NCBI GenBank assembly: GCA_000438075.1
Contig: FR903521.1
Coordinates: 1 to 26,214, forward strand
Length of the DNA: 26,214 bases
DNA from: Clostridium sp. CAG:609
Lineage (GTDB): Bacteria; Bacillota_I; Bacilli_A; RF39; UBA660
Reading direction: 5' to 3'
In this document: piece after piece, positions 1 through 7,339 of the stretch
Numbering within the stretch: the stretch's first letter is position 1
How the letters are laid out: each line of letters opens with the position of its first letter
The notes under the pieces: model-generated
The model's input: the letters and a program-made list of their open reading frames with translations, nothing else
Databases searched by the model: none
Told to the model about the DNA's origin: nothing
Program-made: the position numbers and the translations under genes

Positions 1-3
1 AAA

Positions 4-57
4 CACCTCCTTTCGGAAGTGTATTCTATCATACTTAAGTTTTTTTATAAATGTCTA
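4..57 (-). promoter_or_regulatory. Promoter and RBS of a gene leaving the window leftward
   Basis: Read on the minus strand, TAGACA (complement of 52-57) and TATGAT (complement of 28-33) are 18 bases apart. They are followed by an AAAGGAGGTG-type Shine-Dalgarno at the complement of about 4-13. A start codon is expected just outside the window, so a minus-strand gene begins beyond base 1. The short inverted repeat ACCC-TAAA-GGGT near 57-68 overlaps this promoter and may be a weak end signal for the gene at 78-638. Confidence 0.55.
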
Positions 58-77
58 CCCTAAAGGGTGCATTTCAG

Positions 78-638
78 TTATTTTGTTGGTTTTAGTCTTA
101 ATCTTCCTTTGCCCATGTCTTTTACTGGTGTTAGGATGCTGTAGTCTATTTCTGTACATGCTAGTTCATAACTATATTTTTCTTTTAGTTCATTAACCAT
201 GTTTTTATAAACTAAAGTAGCTTTTTCATAGTTGTTTTTTAAAATATAGTCTGATGCTGGAATGATGTATTTGTTCATTAATGTTAATGCTTCGATTGTT
301 GGAGCGTCTTCTATTTGTTTACTAATTACTGGACCAATTTCATCATATTCACGAAGTAAATTAATTCCTTCGGGTGATTTTCTTAAATAGTTTTCACGTA
401 GAAATCTTAAATTTCTTAAAAATTCGCAATTATCTCTGTATCCAAGTTTTGAACATACGATAGTGGTTATGTAGCAACCTGCAGGTTTATAGCCATTATC
501 TTTTTTTTCTATGTATAATCTACATGATTCTTCATTCTTGTATTTATATTTACAAGTTTTTGAACAGTAGTAACGTTCTCCCCAGTATTCTTTTTGATTT
601 AAATCAAAATATTCGCAATTTCCACAATAATCTTTCAT
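78..638 (-). CDS. CFI-box-like cysteine-rich protein of unknown function
   Basis: 186 residues. The N-terminus has a cluster of Cys residues (C5, C8, C25, C29, C38) that looks like a metal-binding ribbon. Around residues 55-105 there is a CYITTIVCSKLG stretch, then paired LR..R motifs and a G..LL..Y..IGP.I segment. This resembles the CFI-box family (C-F/Y-I-T/A-T followed by an FR/LR helix), whose members are small domains of unknown function often fused to other modules. There is no signal peptide or membrane segment, so it is probably cytosolic. The start is set by a GGGGG-rich RBS just upstream of the ATG. It is divergent from the MarR gene, and their promoters lie about 20 bases apart beside a MarR-type palindrome, so shared control is plausible. 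No enzymatic function can be assigned. Confidence 0.75.
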   Translation of the reverse strand: MKDYCGNCEYFDLNQKEYWGERYYCSKTCKYKYKNEESCRLYIEKKDNGYKPAGCYITTIVCSKLGYRDNCEFLRNLRFLRENYLRKSPEGINLLREYDEIGPVISKQIEDAPTIEALTLMNKYIIPASDYILKNNYEKATLVYKNMVNELKEKYSYELACTEIDYSILTPVKDMGKGRLRLKPTK

Positions 639-665
639 TGTGCTTTCCCCCTTTAAGTGATATCT

Positions 666-693
666 ATTATACTCAATTTTAACAATTTGTCAA
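666..693 (-). promoter_or_regulatory. Promoter of the CFI-box-like gene
   Basis: On the minus strand TTGACA (complement of 688-693) and TATAAT (complement of 666-671) are separated by 16 bases, a near-consensus sigma-A promoter directed at the ATG at 638. Its -35 lies in the sequence TTTGTCAAG, which matches a half-site of the palindrome at 711-730. Confidence 0.75.
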
Positions 694-710
694 GTTTTTT
701 GATTGTTAGG

Positions 711-730
711 CACTTGACAAATGTCAAGTG
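711..730. promoter_or_regulatory. Perfect 20-bp palindrome, probable MarR operator
   Basis: CACTTGACA-AA-TGTCAAGTG is a perfect 9-bp inverted repeat with a 2-base centre. It contains the -35 hexamer of the marR promoter, so a bound dimer would block RNA polymerase. A second half-site (TTGTCAAG, 686-693) lies over the -35 of the divergent promoter. MarR proteins usually bind such palindromes in their own promoter; that the adjacent MarR protein binds here is inferred. Confidence 0.8.
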
Positions 731-742
731 ATGGGGTAATAT
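714..742 (+). promoter_or_regulatory. Promoter of the marR-ABC exporter operon
   Basis: TTGACA (714-719), a 17-base spacer and TAATAT (737-742) form a near-consensus promoter. An AGGTGG Shine-Dalgarno follows, then the ATG at 758. The -35 sits inside the palindrome 711-730. Confidence 0.85.
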
Positions 743-757
743 TATCTAGGTGGTTTT

Positions 758-1198
758 ATGAATGAAGGTATGCTTTATAAAATGAATTCATTAAATATAT
801 TGATTGGTAGAAAGATGCTTGTAGATAAATTTGGTGCTAGTCAAATGATTATAATGAGTTATTTACTTCATCATAGAGACGGGGTATATCAAAAAGATTT
901 AGAGGATATACTAAATTTAAGAAGAGCCACTGTTTCTGGTGTTTTAAAAACTATGGAAAAACATGATTTAATTGAAAGAGTTATATGTGAAGAAGATGTT
1001 AGGTGTAAAAAAATTGTATTAAAAAGTGATGCAATAAATATGTTTGAAGAAAAGAAAAAAGAGTTTTTAAAATTGGAAGAGGTTGTAAAAAAGGGATTGA
1101 GCAAAGAAGAAATTGATGAGTTTAATCATATAATAGATAGTATGCGTAATAATTTAATAGCATATTTAGGAAAGGATAGTTATGATAAAATTAATTAA
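758..1198 (+). CDS. MarR-family transcriptional regulator
   Basis: 146 residues, the usual MarR length. The winged-helix domain occupies about residues 25-100: a helix with GASQMIIMSYL, then QKDLEDILNLRRATVSGVLKTM (helix-turn-helix with recognition helix), then the wing with DLIERV and the basic DVRCKKIVL. The flanking helices would form the dimer interface. Such proteins are cytosolic repressors that release DNA on binding a ligand. The gene has its own operator-like palindrome over its -35 and overlaps the first exporter gene by 17 bases, so it probably represses its own operon including the drug-type exporter. Ligand unknown. Confidence 0.92.
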   Translation: MNEGMLYKMNSLNILIGRKMLVDKFGASQMIIMSYLLHHRDGVYQKDLEDILNLRRATVSGVLKTMEKHDLIERVICEEDVRCKKIVLKSDAINMFEEKKKEFLKLEEVVKKGLSKEEIDEFNHIIDSMRNNLIAYLGKDSYDKIN

Positions 1199-2939
1199 AA
1201 ATTTTAGAAAAAAAGATTGGTTGATAGTTTTAGTTAGTGCCATTATTATTGTACTTGAAGTATGGCTTGATTTAAAAATGCCTGATTATATGTCCCAAAT
1301 TACTGTTTTAGTTCAAACTGAAGGAAGTAGGATGTCTGATATATTAAAAAATGGTGGATATATGCTTCTTTGTGCTTTTGGTAGTTTAGTTGGGGCAGTA
1401 ATAGTTGGATATTTAATATCTATATTGGCATCTAGGTTTTCTAGAAACTTAAGAGGTAAATTATTTAGAAAAGTCGAATCTTTATCAATGAATGAAATAA
1501 AAGAGTTTTCTACGAATAGTTTAATTACTAGAACAACAAATGATATAACAAATGTAGAAATGTTTATTGGGTTTGGATTGCAACAATTAATTAAAGCTCC
1601 GGTTACTGCAATATGGGCAATAACAAAAATATTAAATAAAAGTTGGGAATGGAGTATGGTAACTGGTGTTGCTGTTATTATTTTGTTATCAATTATTGGA
1701 ATGCTTGTGTTAATTGTTTTACCTAAGTTTAAGTTGGTTCAAAAGTTAACTGATAAGTTAAATGAAGTGACAAGAGAAAATTTGCTTGGTATTAGAGTAG
1801 TTAGAGCTTTTAATGCTGAAGATTATCAAGAAAAAAGATTTGAAAGTGCTAATAATAGTTTAACTGATTTACAATTATTTAATCAAAAAACTATGTCAAT
1901 TATGGCCCCAGTTATGTATCTAATTATGTATATGTTAACACTTATTATATATTTTATTGGAGCATATTTAATTAAAGATGCAGGTCTTGTTGATAAAATT
2001 GGTTTATTTGGTGATATGGTAGTATTTTCATCATATGCAATGCAAATTATTATGTCTTTCTTAATGCTTGCATTTATATTTGTTATGCTTCCAAGATCAC
2101 AAGTTTCTGCGGGAAGAATTAATGAAGTACTTGATACAAAAGTAAGTATTGTTGATGGGGACTTTGATGGTGTTACTAGTGAAGTTGGTACTGTTGAATT
2201 TAAGAATGTATCATTTAAATATCCAGATGCTGAAGAATATGTTTTAAAAAATATATCATTTAAAGCAAATATGGGAGATACTGTTGCATTCATTGGTTCA
2301 ACTGGTTCTGGTAAATCAACACTTGTTAATTTAATTGTTAGATTTTATGATGTAACTGATGGTGAAATATTAATTGATGGTGTTAATATTAAAGATTATA
2401 ATTTGAAAGAGTTATATAAAAAAATTGGTTATGTTCCTCAAAAAGCTGTAATGTTTGATGGAACTGTTGCTAGTAATATAAGTTATGGTGAAAGTAAGGA
2501 AGAAGTAACTTTAGAAAAGATTAAGGAAGCTGCATTAGTATCTGAAGCACAAGACTTTGTATTAAAGATGGATAATCAATATGATTCACATATTGCTCAA
2601 GGTGGTACAAATGTCTCTGGTGGACAAAAACAACGTCTAGCGATTGCTAGAGCTATTGCTAAGGATCCTGAAATATATATTTTTGACGATTCTTTTTCTG
2701 CACTTGATTATAAGACTGATGCAGAATTAAGAAAGAATTTAAAGAAATATACAAATAATGCTACTAGTTTAATTGTTGCTCAAAGAATTGGTACAATTAT
2801 GAATGCTGATAAGATATTAGTTCTTGATCAAGGTACTTGTGTTGGTATTGGTACACATAAAGAATTAATGGAATGTAATGATGTTTATAAAGAAATTGCT
2901 TTATCGCAATTGTCAAAGGAGGAATTAGATAATGCCTAG
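1182..2939 (+). CDS. ABC exporter half-transporter, degenerate-site subunit (LmrC/EfrA-like)
   Basis: 585 residues: an ABC exporter membrane domain with six predicted helices (about 1-310), then a nucleotide-binding domain. Visible motifs are Walker A GSTGSGKS (372-379), Q-loop PQ, signature VSGGQ (478-482) and Walker B IYIFDD. The residue after the Walker B Asp502 is Asp503 instead of the catalytic Glu, and the switch His is replaced by Gln534. Both changes mark the degenerate half of heterodimeric exporters of the LmrCD/BmrCD/TM287-288 type. It overlaps marR by 17 bases and the partner gene by 8, indicating translational coupling and 1:1 production. The likely role is export of drugs or toxic amphiphiles at the cell membrane; the substrate cannot be read from sequence. 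Confidence 0.93.
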   Translation: MIKLIKNFRKKDWLIVLVSAIIIVLEVWLDLKMPDYMSQITVLVQTEGSRMSDILKNGGYMLLCAFGSLVGAVIVGYLISILASRFSRNLRGKLFRKVESLSMNEIKEFSTNSLITRTTNDITNVEMFIGFGLQQLIKAPVTAIWAITKILNKSWEWSMVTGVAVIILLSIIGMLVLIVLPKFKLVQKLTDKLNEVTRENLLGIRVVRAFNAEDYQEKRFESANNSLTDLQLFNQKTMSIMAPVMYLIMYMLTLIIYFIGAYLIKDAGLVDKIGLFGDMVVFSSYAMQIIMSFLMLAFIFVMLPRSQVSAGRINEVLDTKVSIVDGDFDGVTSEVGTVEFKNVSFKYPDAEEYVLKNISFKANMGDTVAFIGSTGSGKSTLVNLIVRFYDVTDGEILIDGVNIKDYNLKELYKKIGYVPQKAVMFDGTVASNISYGESKEEVTLEKIKEAALVSEAQDFVLKMDNQYDSHIAQGGTNVSGGQKQRLAIARAIAKDPEIYIFDDSFSALDYKTDAELRKNLKKYTNNATSLIVAQRIGTIMNADKILVLDQGTCVGIGTHKELMECNDVYKEIALSQLSKEELDNA

Positions 2940-5163
2940 ACATGAAAGAAAAGTTACAAAAGCTAAGAATTTTAAAGGTTCAATAAAAAGGTTATTAAAA
3001 GAATTAAATCCATTTAAAAGACTTCTAGTGATATCACTAGTGCTTGCTTGTTTAGGGGCAATACTTACTATTGTTACTCCGAATATATTAAGTGATTTAA
3101 CAGATAAAATATCTGATGGCTTAGTAGTTAATAAAGATAATTTAGAGTATCTTACTAAAGAAGTTACTGGTAAGTTAAATGAAGAAAATATTATTAAAGC
3201 GACTGGTATAAATATTAATGAAGATGTTATTAAAAAGATAATGCTTGATGAAAGTATTAGTTTAGATGATAAAAATATATTTAATGAAGCAATTAAGAAT
3301 AAAGATTTTAGTAATATGCCATCTTCCATATTGGAAGTGTTGATTAAAGATGAAGATGTTTTAAAATTTATGGAAAGTATTAATAATAAAGTACTGGTAA
3401 TACCAGAGAGTGTTGCTAATAGATTATTTGATGAAATAACTATTGATGGTGTTAAAATAAGTGCTCTAGATCAAGCTAAGTTTTTAGAAAGTATTAGCAC
3501 TGTTGATGATTATAGTAATGTAACTAAGTTGTATAAAACAATTGATGATGCACCGGATAGTATTAAAAAGATAGTTGAACCAAACATGGATATAAATGGT
3601 ATTAAACATATAGCATTAATACTTGTTACTATTTACTTAGTAAGTGCAATATTTGAATATATTGAACAAATTACTATGACTGATGTATCAAATAATTTTG
3701 CTAGAAGATTAAGAAGTAATATATCTGGTAAGATAAATAGATTGCCACTTAAATATTTTGATAAACATTCAATAGGAGATACATTATCCAGAGTTACAAA
3801 TGATGTTGATATGATAAGTCAATCATTAAATCAATCATTAGCATCATTAGTAAGTGCTTTGACATTATTTGCTGGAACAGTGATTATGATGTTTGTAACA
3901 AATTCTATTATGGCTTTAACTGCAATATTATCTAGTCTATTTGGATTTATTTTTATGGCTGTGGTTTTATCGAAGAGTCAAAAGTATTTCGTTGAAAAAC
4001 AAAAGGAACTTGGTAATTTAGATGGTCATATTGAAGAAGTATATTCAGGACTTAATGTAGTTAAAACTTATAATGGTCAAAAGATATCAAATGAAAGGTT
4101 TGATGAGTTAAATAATAAATTATATAGAGCAAATTGGAAGAGTGAATTCTTATCTGGTTTGATGATGCCAATGATGGGATTTATTGGTAACTTTGGTTAT
4201 GTTGCTGTTTGTGTAGTTGGAGCTTTACTTGCAATTAACGGTAATATTAGTTTTGGGGTTATTGTTGCATTTATTGTTTATGTTAGATTGTTTGTTTCTC
4301 CGCTTTCTCAGATTGCTCAAGCAATGACTAGTATGCAATCTGTAGCTGCTGCTAGTGAAAGAGTATTTGAATTTATGGATGAAAAAGAAATGCCTGTAGA
4401 AAAAAATATGGAAGTTCTTGATAAAGATAAAGTAAAAGGTAATATTGAATTTAAGAATGTAGTATTTAAATATGATGGAAATGATAAACCAACAATAAAT
4501 GGATTTAGTGCTGTTGCAAAACCTGGAGAAAAGGTTGCAATAGTTGGACCAACTGGAGCAGGTAAAACAACAATGGTTAATTTACTTATGAAGTTTTATG
4601 ATATAAATGATGGAGAAATATTAATTGATGGTGTTTCCACTAAGAAGTTAACTCGTGAAAATGTTCATAGTTTGTTTACAATGGTGTTACAAGATACATG
4701 GATATTTAATGGAACAATTAAAGAAAATATTGTTTATAATAGTAAAGATGTAACTGATTATGATGTTAGAGAAGTTTGTAAAACAGTTGGGCTTGATCAC
4801 TTCATTAAAACATTACCAAATGGGTATGACACTGTACTTAGTGATAATGATTCTGTGTCAGCTGGTCAAAGACAACTTTTAACTATTGCTCGTGGGATGA
4901 TTCAAGATGCACCATTCTTGATATTGGATGAAGCAACTAGTAATGTTGATACAAGAACTGAAGAATTAGTTCAAAGTGCGATGGATAAATTAACTATTGG
5001 TAAGACATCATTTATAATTGCTCACAGATTATCAACAATAAAAAATGCAGATTTAATACTTGTTATGAATAATGGTAATATTATTGAACAAGGTAATCAT
5101 GAAGAATTGATGAAACAAAATGGTTTTTATGCAGAACTTTATAATTCTCAATTTAAATTATAG
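2932..5163 (+). CDS. ABC exporter half-transporter, catalytic subunit with large extracellular insertion (LmrD/EfrB-like)
   Basis: 743 residues, about 150 longer than usual. The first membrane helix is near 31-53. A hydrophilic segment from about 56 to 222 separates it from the second helix (225-245), whereas typical exporters have a short loop here. It would face outward. The remaining membrane domain is normal (RLPLKYFD...GDTLSRVTNDVD coupling-helix region). The nucleotide-binding domain has Walker A GPTGAGKT (539-546), signature VSAGQ (642-646, Ala instead of Gly), Walker B LILDE with catalytic Glu667, and switch His698. An intact Walker B Glu combined with a changed signature is the expected complement to the degenerate partner encoded immediately upstream. 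The start overlaps the upstream gene and has an AAAGGAGG site at about 2917. A terminator follows the stop directly. Confidence 0.93.
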   Translation: MPRHERKVTKAKNFKGSIKRLLKELNPFKRLLVISLVLACLGAILTIVTPNILSDLTDKISDGLVVNKDNLEYLTKEVTGKLNEENIIKATGININEDVIKKIMLDESISLDDKNIFNEAIKNKDFSNMPSSILEVLIKDEDVLKFMESINNKVLVIPESVANRLFDEITIDGVKISALDQAKFLESISTVDDYSNVTKLYKTIDDAPDSIKKIVEPNMDINGIKHIALILVTIYLVSAIFEYIEQITMTDVSNNFARRLRSNISGKINRLPLKYFDKHSIGDTLSRVTNDVDMISQSLNQSLASLVSALTLFAGTVIMMFVTNSIMALTAILSSLFGFIFMAVVLSKSQKYFVEKQKELGNLDGHIEEVYSGLNVVKTYNGQKISNERFDELNNKLYRANWKSEFLSGLMMPMMGFIGNFGYVAVCVVGALLAINGNISFGVIVAFIVYVRLFVSPLSQIAQAMTSMQSVAAASERVFEFMDEKEMPVEKNMEVLDKDKVKGNIEFKNVVFKYDGNDKPTINGFSAVAKPGEKVAIVGPTGAGKTTMVNLLMKFYDINDGEILIDGVSTKKLTRENVHSLFTMVLQDTWIFNGTIKENIVYNSKDVTDYDVREVCKTVGLDHFIKTLPNGYDTVLSDNDSVSAGQRQLLTIARGMIQDAPFLILDEATSNVDTRTEELVQSAMDKLTIGKTSFIIAHRLSTIKNADLILVMNNGNIIEQGNHEELMKQNGFYAELYNSQFKL

Positions 5164-5185
5164 GATACTTTCGGGTGTCCTTTTT
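5163..5185 (+). terminator. Terminator of the marR-ABC exporter operon
   Basis: GGATAC-TTTCGG-GTGTCC forms a 6-bp stem (one G-T pair) followed by TTTTT, starting within the stop codon of the second exporter gene. Confidence 0.75.
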
Positions 5186-5190
5186 AGTTT

Positions 5191-5259
5191 GACTGAAAAT
5201 TGTACAATAAAACGACTGAAAATTGTATAATAAAACGACTGAAAATTGTATAATAAAAT
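5191..5259. repeat. Three tandem 23-bp direct repeats (fourth degenerate copy in phase)
   Basis: Units start at 5191, 5214 and 5237 and read GACTGAAAATTGTAYAATAAAAY; they differ only at two positions. The next unit in phase (5260) keeps TGAAAA, and this forms part of the -35 of the downstream promoter. The core of unit 1, ATTGTACAAT, is a perfect 10-bp palindrome, and units 2 and 3 have ATTGTATAAT. The 23-base period is close to two DNA turns, as expected of stacked protein-binding sites. There are no spacers, so this is not CRISPR. Confidence 0.9.
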
Positions 5260-5261
5260 AG

Positions 5262-5290
5262 TTGAAAACTTACTAAGAGTGTGTTATAAT
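5262..5290 (+). promoter_or_regulatory. Promoter of the DUF4143-type ATPase gene
   Basis: TTGAAA (5262-5267), 17 bases, TATAAT (5285-5290). The -35 continues the phase of the 23-bp repeats, so a protein bound to the repeats would sit directly against polymerase. Confidence 0.85.
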
Positions 5291-5312
5291 TAATTTGAAA
5301 GAAGAGGATTAT

Positions 5313-6602
5313 ATGGAAAATAATGTGGTAAAATCGTATAAAGAAAGATTAATTGATGAAACTATTGATAAGTATTTGAATGTATTTGGTGGAATAGTTA
5401 TTGAAGGTCCAAAATGGTGTGGAAAAACTTGGACATCTTTAAAGCATGCTAAAAGTGTGTCTTATTTGACAGATAAAAATGTTAGAACTTTAGCATTAAA
5501 TGATCCTAAGTTGATTTTTAATGATGAAAGACCACAACTTATAGATGAATGGCAACTTGCTCCATGTGTTTGGGATGCTGTTAGATTAGAGTGCGATTTA
5601 TCTGGTGTTAGTGGGAATTTTATTTTAACTGGCTCAACTACTTTGCAAAAAGAAGATGAAGATGAAGTTTATCATTCAGGTACAGGTAGGTTTTTGCTGT
5701 TGAAAATGTATCCAATGAGTTTGTATGAATCTGGAGATTCTAATGGTAGCGTTTCTTTAATGGATATGTTTGATAAGAAGAATATTTCTGCAAAAACTGA
5801 TGCAATTGATTTAAGATATCTTGCTTATTTAGTAATTCGTGGAGGTTGGCCTGCGAATGTTAGGGTTACTCGTGAACTAGCTGGAAAGATTCCTGAAAGT
5901 TATATTGACATTTTATTAAAAAAGGATATTCATGAAAGAAAAGATAAAAGAAGAAGTTCTGAAAAAATGGAGATTATTTTAAAATCTTTGGCAAGAAATG
6001 AATCAACTGTTGCCAGTATGAATACTTTGCTTAATGATACTTCAGAATTTAAAACAGAAGATGAACGTGTTGATAGTAGAGGAACTTTAGAGGATTATCT
6101 AAAGGCTTTAGAGGATTTGTACTTAATTAATAATCAACCTGCTTTTAGTACTAATTATAGATCTTCATCAAGAATAGGTAAAAGTGTAAAAAGACATTTA
6201 GTTGATCCGTCTCTTACTTGTGCTGTTTTAAATTTGAATGTTGAAAAATTGTTGTATGATTTAAATACTTTTGGATTGATATTTGAATCTTTAGTGTATA
6301 GAGATTTATGTATTTATATGAATTATTTAGGTGGTAAAGTATATCATTTTAGAGATAATACATCTGGAGATGAAATAGATGAAATTGTGGAACTTTCAGA
6401 TGGAAGATATGGTGCTATTGAAGTAAAAATTTCTTATAATGAAAAAGCTATTAATGAAGCAAAAGAAGGTTTACTTAGATTTAAAGAAACTGTTAGTAAA
6501 AAGCCAGAATTTTTGTGTATTATAGTTGGCGTAGGTGGTGGTGCCTATGTTGATTCTGAAACTGGTATTTATATTGTACCAATTAATTCTTTAAAACCTT
6601 AA
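5313..6602 (+). CDS. AAA-type ATPase with C-terminal DUF4143 domain
   Basis: 429 residues from the ATG at 5313. That start follows an AGAGG site; the in-frame TTG at 5295 lies only 4 bases past the -10 and is unlikely. The N-terminal P-loop domain has GPKWCGKT (32-39), a Walker B-like LIDEWQ, and a sensor-like FILTGSTT. The C-terminal part ends with DEIDEIVELSDGRYGAIEVK, a PD-(D/E)XK-nuclease-like core typical of DUF4143 proteins. The family is widespread in gut bacteria and has no settled function; roles in defence, mobile elements or DNA handling have been suggested from context. Here the gene stands alone between a terminator and a two-component system and has its own repeat-flanked promoter. 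Confidence 0.88.
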   Translation: MENNVVKSYKERLIDETIDKYLNVFGGIVIEGPKWCGKTWTSLKHAKSVSYLTDKNVRTLALNDPKLIFNDERPQLIDEWQLAPCVWDAVRLECDLSGVSGNFILTGSTTLQKEDEDEVYHSGTGRFLLLKMYPMSLYESGDSNGSVSLMDMFDKKNISAKTDAIDLRYLAYLVIRGGWPANVRVTRELAGKIPESYIDILLKKDIHERKDKRRSSEKMEIILKSLARNESTVASMNTLLNDTSEFKTEDERVDSRGTLEDYLKALEDLYLINNQPAFSTNYRSSSRIGKSVKRHLVDPSLTCAVLNLNVEKLLYDLNTFGLIFESLVYRDLCIYMNYLGGKVYHFRDNTSGDEIDEIVELSDGRYGAIEVKISYNEKAINEAKEGLLRFKETVSKKPEFLCIIVGVGGGAYVDSETGIYIVPINSLKP

Positions 6603-6609
6603 AGATTGG

Positions 6610-6618
6610 TGGTATAAT
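6610..6618 (+). promoter_or_regulatory. Extended -10 promoter for the two-component system
   Basis: TGG-TATAAT is an extended -10 eight bases after the upstream stop codon. No convincing -35 is visible, which is acceptable for an extended -10 promoter. GAGGTG at 6632-6637 is the RBS. Confidence 0.55.
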
Positions 6619-6643
6619 AAGTCTTGAATTTGAGGTGATGTTT

Positions 6644-7339
6644 ATGCATAATCATGTTTTAATTGCTGAAGATGATAAAGATATTGTGGAACTTTTGAAG
6701 CTTTATCTAGAATCTAATGGCTTTATTGTGTCTGTTAGTTATGATGGACTTGAAGCTTTATCTAAGTTAGATGAAGATGTTGATATTGTAATTGCGGATT
6801 TAATGATGCCTAGATTGAATGGGTATGAACTTATTAAAAGTATTCGGGAAAAAAGTGATATACCAATTATTATTATATCTGCTAAAAATATGGATAGTGA
6901 TAAAGTGTTGGGACTTGATATTGGAGCTGATGCATACATTACGAAACCTTTTAATCCATTGGAAGTTATTGCATATGTTAAAGCTTTGTTAAGAAGATAT
7001 TGTGAGTTTGGAAATTTGACTAATGATAATATCATCAGACATGGGGATTTGGAGCTTGATTTAAGCAAGTGTATTTTAAAACTTGGGGGTAAAATAGTAC
7101 CTCTTACATCAACTGAATTAAAGATACTTGCTATGATGATGAAAAATCCAGGTAAAGTATTTACTAAATCACAAATTTATGAATGTGTTAGTGGAGAGTT
7201 TTATGAATGCGATGATAATACAATGATGGTTCATATATCAAATATAAGAAGTAAGATTGAAGAAGATATTAAAAAACCAAAATATATTAAAACAGTTAGG
7301 GGGTTAGGTTATAAATTTGAAAACAAAAAAGAAGTTTAG
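6644..7339 (+). CDS. OmpR/PhoB-family response regulator
   Basis: 231 residues from the ATG at 6644, chosen because GAGGTG lies 6 bases upstream; the in-frame ATG at 6638 overlaps that site. The receiver domain (about 3-115) has the acidic pair EDD near residue 10, phospho-acceptor Asp52 in IADLMMP, and Lys101 in TKPF. The C-terminal winged helix (about 135-229) has LTSTELKIL, the NTMMVHISNIRSKIE recognition region and VRGLGYKF. Phosphorylation by the partner kinase would let it bind DNA as a dimer. It overlaps the kinase gene by 23 bases. The dlt-like operon begins about 50 bases after the kinase, so that operon is the likely target, as with DltRS-type systems; this is an inference from position. 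Confidence 0.93.
   Translation: MHNHVLIAEDDKDIVELLKLYLESNGFIVSVSYDGLEALSKLDEDVDIVIADLMMPRLNGYELIKSIREKSDIPIIIISAKNMDSDKVLGLDIGADAYITKPFNPLEVIAYVKALLRRYCEFGNLTNDNIIRHGDLELDLSKCILKLGGKIVPLTSTELKILAMMMKNPGKVFTKSQIYECVSGEFYECDDNTMMVHISNIRSKIEEDIKKPKYIKTVRGLGYKFENKKEV

Noticed and set aside
5191..5259. CRISPR array from regularly spaced 23-bp repeats
   Set aside because: The units are contiguous with no spacers, there are only three and a degenerate fourth, and no cas genes are present.
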